Source: DAISJI01 sp964559835 (GTDB lineage: Bacteria; Acidobacteriota; Terriglobia; Terriglobales; Acidobacteriaceae). From it: a DNA stretch of 31,951 nt. Where the stretch lies: NCBI GenBank assembly GCA_964559835.1, contig CAZLJE010000047.1, forward strand, positions 1 through 31,951. Reading direction: 5' to 3'. The position numbers and the translations under genes were made by a program. The notes under the pieces are model-generated. The model ran no database searches, was not told where the DNA came from, and worked only from the letters and a program-made list of their open reading frames with translations. This document shows positions 22,093 to 30,050 of the stretch, piece after piece (positions within the stretch are counted from its first letter, which is position 1; every line of letters begins with the position of its first letter).

Positions 22093-22464
22093 CTACGCTG
22101 CGTTCGCTCGGGCGTGCCGCATGTTGCGGCGGACGGCGTCGAGGATGCCCGCGATATCGGCGTTATGACAGCAATCGATGGCGCCGGCGGTGAGCGCGTC
22201 GGCCCACATCTCCTCGTCCGGGATGCGGTGAGTGCAGACGACCTGCGTCTGCCCGAAGTCGTTACAGAGCTTCTCTACATCTTTGATGTTTGCGAGTTCC
22301 AGATCAACAATGGCAAGCTGCGCCCTGTGTTTCGGAATGGCGTGGCGGACCTCGTCGATCGAGCGCGCCACCGAGACCGAGCGGAAGTGACGGTGCAGGG
22401 ATTCGGCAAGTTGGCCGAGTGCCTGGATATCCGTGCTGGCGATCACTACGTTCATGCTCTGCAC
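22093..22464 (-). CDS. Atypical response-regulator receiver-domain protein
   Basis: 123 residues, a single CheY-like fold. NVVIASTDIQALGQL begins strand 1 and helix 1, and AIVDLEL carries the likely phospho-acceptor Asp (about 54). VVCTHRI provides the Thr, but the usual acidic pair near the start is reduced to one Asp and the conserved Lys after strand 5 is absent (GAIDCCHNAD). It may therefore not be phosphorylated conventionally. GTG at 22464 is chosen because AGGAGG lies five bases upstream; an in-frame ATG nine bases later is less well placed. No output domain is present. It follows xseB on the same strand. Confidence 0.7.
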   Translation of the reverse strand: MQSMNVVIASTDIQALGQLAESLHRHFRSVSVARSIDEVRHAIPKHRAQLAIVDLELANIKDVEKLCNDFGQTQVVCTHRIPDEEMWADALTAGAIDCCHNADIAGILDAVRRNMRHARANAA

Positions 22465-22512
22465 AAAGGCCTCCTCGACAGGAGCTGCGGGGCTGACCGC
22501 AGGCAGAAGGTC

Positions 22513-22755
22513 TTACGTTCTTTTTGCCTCGGCGCGTTCCGCCGAGGGCTCGAAAGGTTCCGCCTGGAGCTTGCCGTTCTGCTTGAGCAGGACTTCTACC
22601 CTGCCTTCGGCCTCTTCCAGTTCCTTGCGGCAATTATTCGAGAGTTCCACGCCCTGCTCGAACAGCTTCAACGCGTGCTCGAGGGGAAGATTGCCCTTTT
22701 CGAGTTGGTCCACGATGGACTCCAGCTTTTGCAGGCACTCTTCAAACTTAGCCAA
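22513..22755 (-). CDS. xseB: Exonuclease VII small subunit
   Basis: 80 residues, the usual length. KFEECLQKLESIVDQLEKGNLPLEHALKLFEQGVELSNNCRKEL is the XseB helical hairpin that binds the large subunit XseA. The acidic/basic tail is longer than minimal but not unusual. The start is TTG at 22755, with GGGGA six bases upstream. xseA is not in the window. It lies between the methionine/folate enzyme and the receiver gene, all on the minus strand. Confidence 0.9.
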   Translation of the reverse strand: MAKFEECLQKLESIVDQLEKGNLPLEHALKLFEQGVELSNNCRKELEEAEGRVEVLLKQNGKLQAEPFEPSAERAEAKRT

Positions 22756-22787
22756 GGCGTATCCCCACAGAAGATTCTAGCCTAACT

Positions 22788-22810
22788 TTTCCACAGCCGA
22801 GCTGTGGAAA
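22788..22810. other. Perfect 9-bp hairpin upstream of xseB
   Basis: TTTCCACAG and CTGTGGAAA around CCGAG, in the gap between the methionine/folate gene and xseB. No T-run follows on the minus strand, so an RNA-processing or stability role is as likely as termination. Confidence 0.55.
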
Positions 22811-22868
22811 TCGTACAGCGGCGCAGATTGACCTTCCGATTCGGGAATAGTCCCAGAGTGGTCAGCGG

Positions 22869-24737
22869 CTAACCAGCTGAGGCCGTAGAGGCTGGCGGCT
22901 GTCCGCCTAAGGCTTCCAGGACATCCACTGCGGCGTTGTATTTACCGAACGGCGCGGATATCTGGGCGCCCTGCACGACGCCGCGCAGTCCCAGCAGCAT
23001 CTCGCGGGCGATGGCTACGCCCTCGGCCCGGGCTTCCTCGGCGTTCGAGGCACGGGCCATACGCTCCATGATGCTATCGGGAATGGAGACGCGGAGCTCG
23101 TTGCGCATGAATTCGGCGTTGCGGAGGCTGGTCAGCGGCCAGATGCCGGCGATGACCGGGATACGGCAGTGCTCGACGCGCTTCATGAAGCTGAGGAGCA
23201 GTTCGATGTCGAACACGGGCTGCGTAATGGCGTACTCGGCGCCGGCCTCCACCTTGTACTCGAAGCGGCGAATCTCTTCTTCGAGGTTCGAAATCCCCGG
23301 GTTCGCGCCCACACCAATGACGTACGCGGTACCGGAGGCGAGTGGGTTCGCGCCGATATCGAGGCCGTGATTCAGGTTGCGGACGATGTTCACCAATCCG
23401 ATGGCGTCCACGTCGAACACGGCGGTGGCGTCCGGATAATTGCCGAGCTTCGGCGGATCACCGGTCACGCAGAGGATATTCCGCAGACCCATCGCGAAGG
23501 CGCCCAGCAGGTCCGACTGGATGCTGAGGACATTGCGGTCGCGGCAGGTGTAGTGCATGACGGTTTCGATACCGACCTGTTGCTGGGTCAGGATGCACAG
23601 CGCCTGGTTGCTCATGCGAGCGGAGGCACGGGGGCTGTCGGGAATGTTGACCGCATCCACGCCGACGGACTTGAGGTAGCGCGCGCCCTCGATCTCCTTG
23701 TGCACCTCCACGCCCTTGGGCGGAACGATTTCGACCATGGTGACGAATTCGCCGTTGGCGATCTTCGCGCCCATGACGGAACGCTTCTCGAGCGGCACGG
23801 CTTGCACCTTGGCCGGCGTTTTCGGCGTGGTGACGACCTGGAAGCTGCTGCCGCGGGCTTCGCCGACGCGGAGCGCCGACTTCATGGCCTTGATGTGATC
23901 GGGCGTGGTGCCGCAGCAGCCGCCGATCATGCGCACGCCGGCGGCATAGAACTTCTTGGCGTAGCTCGCCATGTACTCGGGCGAGCACAGGTAGATGTTG
24001 CGGCCCTCGACCGAGCGCGGCATGCCGGCGTTCGGTTGCGCGGAGACCGGGAGCTTCGTGGAGCGCGCCACGCGCTCCACCGCGTCGAGCATGGCGACCG
24101 GACCGACACTACAGTTGCAGCCGATGACGTCGGCGCCCCAGTCGGACAGCTTGGCGGTGAATGTCTCCGCGGTGGCGCCGTCGAGGCAGTTGCCGTCTTC
24201 GTCGATGGTGACTTGGGCGACGACCGGAAGGTTGGGGTTGACCTCGCGCGCGGCACGGATGGCCTGGCGTAGTTCCTCGAGATATCCAAAGGTCTCCAGG
24301 ATCAGCAGGTCGACGCCGGCCTCGTTGAGAGCTGAGATCTGCTCCAGGAAGGCGGCGTGGGCCTCGTCGAACGAGGTCTTGCCCAGCGGTTCGATACGCA
24401 CGCCCAACGGGCCGACAGATCCGGCTACGGCACCGTCGAAGGTCTTGGCGGCCTCGCGCGCCAATTTCACTCCGGCGATATTGATGTCCCGAACTTTATC
24501 CCCACAACTATGACGCGCCAGGCGAAACGAATTGGCGCCGAAGGTGTTTGTTTCAACGATGTCGGCGCCCGCCTGGAAGTAATCGTGGTGGAGCTGGCGG
24601 ATGAGGTCGGGCTGGGAGAGGTTAAGCTCGTCGTAACAACGATTGATGAAAATGCCCTTGGCATAGAGCAGCGTGCCCATCGCGCCGTCGCAGAGCACGG
24701 GGCCTTGTTGCAGGCGGGAAATAAGGTCGAAGGCCAT
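22869..24737 (-). CDS. Bifunctional homocysteine S-methyltransferase / methylenetetrahydrofolate reductase
   Basis: 622 residues, two domains as in Bacillus YitJ. The N-terminal part (about 1-290) is a homocysteine-binding TIM barrel: LCDGAMGTLLYAKG, ETNTFGANSF, and zinc-cysteine motifs GCNCSVGP and MIGGCCGTTPDH. The C-terminal part (about 330-610) is MTHFR-like: VEIVPPKGVE, HYTCRDRN, ILCVTGDPPKLGNYPDA and GANPG, which bind FAD and folate. It would convert methylene-THF to methyl-THF and use a methyl donor for methionine, though the separate functions are inferred. ATG at 24737 (MAFDLISRLQQGP) fits the family start. A leader of about 190 bp separates it from the divergent lipoprotein gene. 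Confidence 0.92.
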   Translation of the reverse strand: MAFDLISRLQQGPVLCDGAMGTLLYAKGIFINRCYDELNLSQPDLIRQLHHDYFQAGADIVETNTFGANSFRLARHSCGDKVRDINIAGVKLAREAAKTFDGAVAGSVGPLGVRIEPLGKTSFDEAHAAFLEQISALNEAGVDLLILETFGYLEELRQAIRAAREVNPNLPVVAQVTIDEDGNCLDGATAETFTAKLSDWGADVIGCNCSVGPVAMLDAVERVARSTKLPVSAQPNAGMPRSVEGRNIYLCSPEYMASYAKKFYAAGVRMIGGCCGTTPDHIKAMKSALRVGEARGSSFQVVTTPKTPAKVQAVPLEKRSVMGAKIANGEFVTMVEIVPPKGVEVHKEIEGARYLKSVGVDAVNIPDSPRASARMSNQALCILTQQQVGIETVMHYTCRDRNVLSIQSDLLGAFAMGLRNILCVTGDPPKLGNYPDATAVFDVDAIGLVNIVRNLNHGLDIGANPLASGTAYVIGVGANPGISNLEEEIRRFEYKVEAGAEYAITQPVFDIELLLSFMKRVEHCRIPVIAGIWPLTSLRNAEFMRNELRVSIPDSIMERMARASNAEEARAEGVAIAREMLLGLRGVVQGAQISAPFGKYNAAVDVLEALGGQPPASTASAG

Positions 24738-24809
24738 TGTTGATGATCGAAAACCGGTTTCCAGAACTTTACTACGGATGCGCAGTTCCGGCCAACGGAC
24801 GACCACCCG

Positions 24810-24834
24810 AGAACGCGCAAACCCGGCGCGTTCT
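24810..24834. promoter_or_regulatory. Perfect 9-bp hairpin in the divergent leader
   Basis: AGAACGCGC and GCGCGTTCT around AAACCCG, 73 bp upstream of the methionine/folate gene. Its position suits a 5' leader structure, but no known SAM or B12 riboswitch core was recognised. Confidence 0.4.
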
Positions 24835-24875
24835 GGGGACACCGGACGTGGGCGGGGAGCAACGCGCTACTTTGT

Positions 24876-24881
24876 TATAAT
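24876..24881 (+). promoter_or_regulatory. Consensus -10 element TATAAT
   Basis: TATAAT lies 50 bp upstream of the lipoprotein start, in a GC-rich context. No clear -35 was found at 16-18 bp, so it is a candidate only. Confidence 0.45.
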
Positions 24882-24930
24882 CAGCGTTTCCAGCAATTTC
24901 ATTTATAGGCGCCAGTGGGAGTCCAATCGT

Positions 24931-26109
24931 TTGAAGCTTGCACTCGTAACCATCCTCAGCGCAGCGGCTTTACTGGTCCTGACGGCCTGTGGTGGCGGCA
25001 GCAGCAGCGGTAGCACCAGCAGAACGACGACATCGCTCTTCAAGAAACGGGCGCTGGTTACCGATCGGTTCAACGGGGTCACGCATATCATCGACGCCAC
25101 CCTCGATACCTACAAAGGAAACAACATCAGTACGGGCTCCGGAAGCAGCATCATGGCGGTCATGCCCGACAAGTTGCATACCGTCGTGGTGGCATCGGCG
25201 ACCAACCAGATCGTTGTTGTCGACAACAAAACGGAAGCTGTGGTGGCAAGCTTCACGATGCCGGACGCGATCCAGAGCATCGCAGTGGCGGCCGATAACA
25301 AGACTGTCTACGTGGCCGTGCGGAACGCGCCGGTACTGGGCCAACTGCCGGGCCAGGTCGAGATCGTCGATATCACGGCCACAAACGGCGCGCTGGCGGG
25401 CACGATACAGGTGCCGACGGTGCGGTTTTTGTCGTTGAGTCACAACGGCAACAAGCTGCTCGCCTTCAGCGACAACAGTAACCAGGTCGGGGTGATCGAC
25501 ACGGCGAGCAAGGCAGTGACGTTCGTCAGCGGCTTCGATCGTCCGGTGGGCGGCGTCTTCACCAGCGACGACACCACTGCTTACATCCTCAGCTGCGGGA
25601 AAGAATGCGGCGGTACAACGGCCAAGGTGAATGCGCTGACCATCGCCACGAACGCGGTCGGTGCTGACGTTGCCGTCGAGGGTGCGACAACTGCGCTTCT
25701 CGACAGCGGGAACCTGTATGTGGCGGGCAACAGTCTGGGAAGTGGCAAGCTCGACATCGTTGCAACCAGCTCGATGACGGTGAGCAAGTCCGGGGTGGCG
25801 ATCGCGAATGGATTTCACTCGGTGATGTCGCTGGCCCCGAACAATCTCTTATTCATCGGCTCGACCGGGTGCGATAACCTCACCAGCGGCTGCCTAAGCG
25901 TGTACAACACGTCCAGTTCGGCGGTGGTGAACTCCGCGGCCGGCACAGGCGATACGACGGGGATCCAACCGATCACCGGGCGTACGGTGGTTTACGTCAT
26001 CGTAGGCGGCGAGTTGGTCATCTGGGATACGACTACCGTGGCGCCATTGCCTGCGACAAAACAGATCGACATCGTCGGACAGGCGTTCGACGTGAAGCTG
26101 ATCGACTAA
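24931..26109 (+). CDS. Lipoprotein with beta-propeller-like repeats
   Basis: About 392 residues. A signal peptide ends in a lipobox (LVLTAC, then GGGSSSGSTS), so the mature protein should be lipid-anchored at Cys. The body consists of repeated units pairing a value with a surface label: VVVDNKTEAVVASFTMPDAIQSIAVAADNKTVYVAV, VEIVDITATNGALAGTI, VGVIDTASKAVTFVSGF and so on, typical of YVTN/NHL-type beta-propellers. The protein family and ligand are unknown. The TTG at 24931 gives a standard lipoprotein signal; longer frames run back into the divergent gene. It ends at a strong terminator shared with the mutase gene. Confidence 0.82.
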   Translation: MKLALVTILSAAALLVLTACGGGSSSGSTSRTTTSLFKKRALVTDRFNGVTHIIDATLDTYKGNNISTGSGSSIMAVMPDKLHTVVVASATNQIVVVDNKTEAVVASFTMPDAIQSIAVAADNKTVYVAVRNAPVLGQLPGQVEIVDITATNGALAGTIQVPTVRFLSLSHNGNKLLAFSDNSNQVGVIDTASKAVTFVSGFDRPVGGVFTSDDTTAYILSCGKECGGTTAKVNALTIATNAVGADVAVEGATTALLDSGNLYVAGNSLGSGKLDIVATSSMTVSKSGVAIANGFHSVMSLAPNNLLFIGSTGCDNLTSGCLSVYNTSSSAVVNSAAGTGDTTGIQPITGRTVVYVIVGGELVIWDTTTVAPLPATKQIDIVGQAFDVKLID

Positions 26110-26112
26110 GAA

Positions 26113-26147
26113 GGGCATAGGGCTCAGGGCATAGGGCGTAGGGTCGA
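26113..26147. repeat. Heptanucleotide tract (GGGCATA units), left arm
   Basis: GGGCATA, GGGCTCA, GGGCATA, GGGCGTA and GGGTCGA in exact 7-nt register, four bases after the lipoprotein stop. It is inverted relative to 26218-26248. Confidence 0.9.
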
Positions 26148-26172
26148 CGCGCCCGCACACATTTTGAATGCG

Positions 26173-26200
26173 AAAAGCGCAGCCTCTTCGCTGCGCTTTT
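26173..26200. terminator. Bidirectional intrinsic terminator
   Basis: AAAAGCGCAGC and GCTGCGCTTTT form a perfect 11-bp stem around CTCTTC, with A/T ends on both sides. It lies between the convergent lipoprotein and mutase genes and should stop transcription from either side. Confidence 0.9.
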
Positions 26201-26217
26201 GTCTTTGGCCCCGATTG

Positions 26218-26248
26218 CCTACGCCTTACGCCTGAGCCCTATGCCCCT
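26218..26248. repeat. Heptanucleotide tract, inverted right arm, over the mutase stop
   Basis: CCTACGC, CTTACGC, CTGAGC and CCTATGC units, inverted relative to 26113-26147. The TAG of the B12-subunit gene (26239-26241) comes from a GGGCATAGGG-type unit. Confidence 0.88.
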
Positions 26249-26661
26249 TGCGGGATTCCTCTGTGTTTCACATTCGACTTAATGAACTGAATGATCGCGT
26301 CCATGGCGGTGCCGGGCTGGAAGATGCCGGAGACACCGGCCTGCTTGAGCATGGGGACATCCTGATCGGGAATGATGCCGCCAACGAGAACGATCACATC
26401 GTCCATTTTGTTGGCCTTCAGCAGATCAGTGACGCGTGGGACGATGGCGTTATGCGCGCCGGACAGAATGGACAATCCGATGACGTCGACGTCTTCCTGG
26501 AGCGCAGCGTTGACGATCATCTCGGGGGTCTGGCGCAGCCCGGTGTAAATAACTTCCATGCCGGCATCACGCAGCGCGCGGGCGATGACCTTGGCGCCGC
26601 GATCGTGGCCGTCGAGGCCCGGCTTGGCGACTAGGACACGGATTTTGCGGTCGATGGCCAT
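26239..26661 (-). CDS. Methylmalonyl-CoA mutase-type B12-binding small subunit
   Basis: 140 residues, a stand-alone cobalamin-binding domain. VLVAKPGLDGHDRGAKVIARAL contains the D-x-H-x-x-G motif, with His19 as the lower cobalt ligand. VIGLSILSGAHNAIVPRV and VLVGGIIPDQDVPMLKQAGVSGIFQPGT are the later B12-loop motifs. It would pair with a separate large subunit, such as the one at 31246-31951, to interconvert methylmalonyl- and succinyl-CoA or related acyl-CoAs. ATG at 26661 gives the standard start. The last codons and stop come from a heptanucleotide repeat. Confidence 0.92.
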   Translation of the reverse strand: MAIDRKIRVLVAKPGLDGHDRGAKVIARALRDAGMEVIYTGLRQTPEMIVNAALQEDVDVIGLSILSGAHNAIVPRVTDLLKANKMDDVIVLVGGIIPDQDVPMLKQAGVSGIFQPGTAMDAIIQFIKSNVKHRGIPQGA

Positions 26662-26743
26662 AGGGTTCCTGGTCCGCTTGAGAACGCAATAGAATACAAC
26701 ACCGGCACGGCCGAAGCTGTGATTTCGCGCACTACGACCCGCC

Positions 26744-26765
26744 GTAACGCAGGCGTCTGCGTTAC
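26744..26765. terminator. Hairpin at the end of the PhzF-like gene
   Basis: GTAACGCAG and CTGCGTTAC form a perfect 9-bp stem with loop GCGT. It overlaps the minus-strand stop codon (26762-26764). No T-run follows, so it may be a weak terminator or stability element before the mutase gene. Confidence 0.55.
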
Positions 26766-27550
26766 AGGAGAAGTTCGCCGTGCGCGACGAGGCGGTGGCG
26801 TCCGCCGACGGCCGCGGAATCCGATGAGAGTCTCTTCGCAAACAGCGTGCCGCGCCGGCGGTTCTCGCCGAAGCCCTGTTCGATCCGCCACTCGACGTTC
26901 GTGGTTTCACCGAAGAACGTAGGAATCGCCAGGCACGCGCCTCCGGTGGCGATGTCCTCGCGACCATCCTGCGAGGTGGTGAAGACGCGCAAGAACGCCG
27001 TACGTTCGCCCGTGCGCGCGACCGGGCAGATGCCATGCAGACCTGCTGCCCGACACCAGACCAGGACCTCTTCGGGCGTGAAATGAACGGCAGCGACGGC
27101 GCCGGCATCAGGCAATTCCAGGTAGGCGCGGGTGCGTCCGGAGTCGATGCGCGCGGAGCGCGACGCGGGAATGATGTCGGCTGGGAACGGCTGTGCTTCC
27201 ACTTTGTAGTTCCCGGTCAGCCACGCCATGTCGCCCGCGGAGGCAACCGGAATCTCGCCGACGGGAGTGACAAAGCGGGTTTCCGATCTTCCGCCGCGCG
27301 ATTCGAGCACGCGGTGGGCGGCGATCAGCGCCTGCGTACAGAGCGAAAGTTCTCCGGCCGGAGAGAAGACCCGCACCGGGACCAGTCCATTCGATTCGGG
27401 GAGAACAAACGCCGTGTCCGGCAACCCCAGGGAGGCGGCGATGCGCTGGTAGTCTTCGATCGTGAGTTCGTGGTCCAGGAACACCACTGCCGTCGGATTG
27501 CCGAGCGCGTGCTCCGAGCAAAAGACCAGCAGTTGGGATAATTCTGACAC
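26762..27550 (-). CDS. PhzF-family isomerase-like protein (divergent active site)
   Basis: About 262 residues with the PhzF two-half fold. ALGNPTAVVFLDHELTIEDYQRIAASLGLPDTAFVLP, FSPAGELSLCTQALIAAHRVLE and GREDIATGGACLAIPTFF align with the family blocks (GNPLAVV, SET-x-F, FTPAGE...GHPT, EDPATG). The family's catalytic Glu (SET) reads PDT, and the GHP block reads TQA, so classical PhzF isomerase chemistry is doubtful. GTG at 27550 overlaps the TAG of the upstream glycosylase gene by one base, implying coupling. The substrate is unknown. Confidence 0.78.
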   Translation of the reverse strand: MSELSQLLVFCSEHALGNPTAVVFLDHELTIEDYQRIAASLGLPDTAFVLPESNGLVPVRVFSPAGELSLCTQALIAAHRVLESRGGRSETRFVTPVGEIPVASAGDMAWLTGNYKVEAQPFPADIIPASRSARIDSGRTRAYLELPDAGAVAAVHFTPEEVLVWCRAAGLHGICPVARTGERTAFLRVFTTSQDGREDIATGGACLAIPTFFGETTNVEWRIEQGFGENRRRGTLFAKRLSSDSAAVGGRHRLVAHGELLL

Positions 27551-28227
27551 TAGGTCTTCACGTCCATGCTGCGCCACAGATACCAGCAGGCAGCGGTGCG
27601 GTAGGGCCGCCACGGTTCGGAGATTTTCAGGACCTGCTTTGGTTTTGGCATTTTGCGTTTCCGGTACGCCTGCTTGATAGCGTTGTTGATGCCGAAATCG
27701 AGCGTGGGCATCACGTCGGGCCGGCGGAGCGCGAACATCAGGAACATTTGCGCCGACCAGACGCCGATGCCCTTGACCTGGGTCAGGTGCTCGATGATGT
27801 CCTCATCCGACATGTCGGGTAATTGCGCGAAGTTCAGCAGTCCGCTGCGCGTCTTCTCCGCCAGGTCGCGCAGGTAGCTGGCCTTGGCACGCGAGAATCC
27901 GATGGCGCGCATCTGCTCATCGGTGAGGGACAGGATGGCGTCGGGCGTGAGGGCGGACCAGTCACTCAGGTCGGTGAGGGGCTGGCCATTCGATGCGCCG
28001 TTGCAGTTGTGACACTCCTTCAGCAGGCGGCCGAAGATGGTCGTTGCGGCGTTGCCGTTCAGTTGCTGGAAGGCGATCGAGCGGGCGACGCTGGCGAAGG
28101 TCGGATCGCGGCGCGGAATGTTCGGCGGGCCGACGCGCTCGATGATTTCGCGCAGCACCGGGTCGGACGCCTTCAGGTGCTCGACGGCGCGCTTCATGGC
28201 GGCGGGTGTGAGTTTTTTCGGGGCCAC
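27550..28227 (-). CDS. DNA-3-methyladenine glycosylase, AlkA-like (HhH-GPD)
   Basis: 225 residues. The protein opens the HhH-GPD fold with SDPVLREIIERVGP and FASVARSIAFQQLNGNAATTIFGRL. It has the helix-hairpin-helix LTQVKGIGVWSAQMFLMF followed by the catalytic Asp in MPTLDFGINNA. Such enzymes excise alkylated bases (3-methyladenine) to start base-excision repair. GTG at 28227 is taken as start; an ATG at about 28197 is possible. It is followed by the PhzF-like gene with overlapping stop/start. No direct link to the mutase gene is evident. Confidence 0.88.
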   Translation of the reverse strand: MAPKKLTPAAMKRAVEHLKASDPVLREIIERVGPPNIPRRDPTFASVARSIAFQQLNGNAATTIFGRLLKECHNCNGASNGQPLTDLSDWSALTPDAILSLTDEQMRAIGFSRAKASYLRDLAEKTRSGLLNFAQLPDMSDEDIIEHLTQVKGIGVWSAQMFLMFALRRPDVMPTLDFGINNAIKQAYRKRKMPKPKQVLKISEPWRPYRTAACWYLWRSMDVKT

Positions 28228-28269
28228 GCCGAAAAGATGATCGCAACGCGCGAGTGGATGCGGAAAACC

Positions 28270-28485
28270 TTATTTCCCGCGCGCTCCCACGGCAATCAGG
28301 ACGACTCCGCCCACGATCAGGGCGATGGATCCCGCGGTAGGAATGCGGTCGGTGTGCCGGGTCTGGATACCGACGGAAGCGCCGCCGATCTTGATGCCGT
28401 TCGTCTCCGTACGTGGAATGCCGACGAAGAGGGAAGCGATACCGAAGATCAGGATGATGCCGCCGATCACGAGCAGGGCTTTCAT
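28270..28485 (-). CDS. DUF3185-like small membrane protein
   Basis: 71 residues from ATG 28485 (an ATG at 28503 adds six). Two hydrophobic helices, ALLVIGGIILIFGIASLFVG and AGSIALIVGGVVLIAVG, flank a short polar loop (RTETNGIKIGGASVGIQTRHTD). This resembles the DUF3185 family, of unknown function. It lies between the glycosylase and the divergent protease gene. Confidence 0.7.
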   Translation of the reverse strand: MKALLVIGGIILIFGIASLFVGIPRTETNGIKIGGASVGIQTRHTDRIPTAGSIALIVGGVVLIAVGARGK

Positions 28486-28571
28486 GGTGGGGTTGTGATG
28501 CACCTCGGCCCAATTGCGCTGCTTGCGAGCAACAGCCGCCCGGTTGAATCAGTCTAACCTGTGGGGCTTCC

Positions 28572-29705
28572 ATGCGATCTCACATTCGCCTCGGCAGGAT
28601 CTTCGGCATTGAAATCGGCCTGCACTACAGTTGGCTCATTATTGCCGCGCTCATTGCCTTTTCGCTTACCGGGCATTTCCGCGCGGTCGATCCCGCGTGG
28701 TCACCGGGCCTTACGTGGACTGTCGCCATCATCACCGCCATCTTGTTCTTTGCCTGCTTGATCGCACACGAACTCGCGCATTCCTTGGTCGCGCGCGCAC
28801 ACAATATCCCGGTCAAGCGCATTACCCTTTTCGCGCTCGGCGGGATGTCGCAGATCGAGAAGGAAGCAACGGACGCTAAAACCGAATTCTGGATCGCGAT
28901 CGTCGGGCCGATTACCAGCGTTGTGCTTGGCATCCTCCTGCTGGCGCTAGCCCGCGTTACCGGTTGGACGCCGCCGAGCGAGGCCGCCACTCCCGTCGGC
29001 GCGGTGCTGGTCTGGCTCGCCTACATCAATATCGGCCTCGGAGTCTTCAACATGGTACCCGGGTTTCCGCTCGACGGCGGCCGAGTGCTGCGCGCGGTCG
29101 TTTGGTGGGCGACGCGAAGCGCCGAAAAGGCCATGCGCGTAGCCGTAACGTCGGGACGCGTGATCGGCACGCTTATGATCCTCTACGGCGTCTTGCGCGC
29201 CTTCACCGGTGGCGGGTTTGGGGCACTTTGGCTGGCATTTATCGGCTGGTTCCTTTACGAAGCGGCCGGCGCTACTTACCTGCAATTCGAAATGTCTTCG
29301 CTGCTGCCGGACCTTCGTGCCCGCGACCTGATGTCACGCGACTGCACGGAGATCGATGGCGACGCCAGCGTCCAGAGTTTTGTCGAAGAGCAATTACTCC
29401 GCAGCCCTCAGCGCTGCTTTGTCGTGACCGAAGGCGGGCACATGGCGGGGATCGTAACGCCCCAGGAAGTGAAAGGCACCGAGCGCTCACGCTGGCCGGG
29501 AACGCGAGTGCACGAGATCATGCGTCCGATCGAGAAGGTGCGCGCCGTCAATCCCGACACTCCCGTGACAAAGGCGATGGAGCTTATGGCGAGCGAGGAT
29601 CTGAACCAGATACCCGTCGTCTCCGGCGAACACTTCGAAGGGATGATCTCGCGCGGTAATATCCTGCGGGTTTTGCAATCGCGCGCCGAATTAAAAGCCA
29701 GTTAG
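28572..29705 (+). CDS. Site-2-protease-type (M50) membrane metallopeptidase with CBS pair
   Basis: 377 residues, multi-spanning intramembrane protease. The zinc motif HELAH is at 66-70 within helix 2 (FFACLIAHELAHSLVARAH), and the second zinc/Asp motif is FNMVPGFPLDGGRVLRA (about 160-175). Six or so membrane helices are predicted. Two C-terminal CBS domains (from LRARDLMSRDCTEIDGDAS and HEIMRPIEKVRAVNPDTPV) probably bind adenosine nucleotides and regulate activity. Such proteins cleave membrane-bound regulators; the substrate here is unknown. It is divergent from the DUF3185 gene. Confidence 0.92.
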   Translation: MRSHIRLGRIFGIEIGLHYSWLIIAALIAFSLTGHFRAVDPAWSPGLTWTVAIITAILFFACLIAHELAHSLVARAHNIPVKRITLFALGGMSQIEKEATDAKTEFWIAIVGPITSVVLGILLLALARVTGWTPPSEAATPVGAVLVWLAYINIGLGVFNMVPGFPLDGGRVLRAVVWWATRSAEKAMRVAVTSGRVIGTLMILYGVLRAFTGGGFGALWLAFIGWFLYEAAGATYLQFEMSSLLPDLRARDLMSRDCTEIDGDASVQSFVEEQLLRSPQRCFVVTEGGHMAGIVTPQEVKGTERSRWPGTRVHEIMRPIEKVRAVNPDTPVTKAMELMASEDLNQIPVVSGEHFEGMISRGNILRVLQSRAELKAS

Positions 29706-29808
29706 CCGGGCGTTTCTCCTGGAGACCATCCTCTGCGAGCGTGCCGGGGGACGACAACAACACCCAGGCATTTGACATCAAAATCTTCCATCCCCGTGGA
29801 GGTACACC

Positions 29809-30045
29809 ATGTCGAAATGCGAAGTGTGCGGCAATGACTACGACAAGTCTTTCGATGTGATCGCGGCGGGAGCGCGGCACACGTTCGACAGCTTCGAGTG
29901 CGCGATCCATGCCATGGCGCCCATCTGCGAGCATTGCAATTGCAGGGTGATCGGGCATGGGACCGAAGTCGCCGGGCTGTTCTATTGCTGCGCCAATTGC
30001 GCGCGCAGCGCGGGCCACGGCGAGGTCAGGGACCGCGTCGCCTGA
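29809..30045 (+). CDS. Small Cys-rich metal-binding (metallothionein-like) protein
   Basis: 78 residues with nine Cys and four His: KCEVCGN, SFEC, ICEHCNCRVIGHG and FYCCANCA. The spacing fits one or two zinc sites and resembles prokaryotic metallothionein-like or zinc-ribbon proteins. Its strong ribosome-binding site (GGAGGT) is five bases before the ATG. It ends six bases before the convergent ferric-reductase-like gene. Metal storage or sensing is inferred; it could also be a protein-binding zinc finger. Confidence 0.8.
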   Translation: MSKCEVCGNDYDKSFDVIAAGARHTFDSFECAIHAMAPICEHCNCRVIGHGTEVAGLFYCCANCARSAGHGEVRDRVA

Positions 30046-30050
30046 ACGGC

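Noticed and set aside
23280..23300. A tRNA T-loop-like GGTTCGAAATCC
   Set aside because: It lies inside the methionine/folate gene and no cloverleaf can be formed around it.
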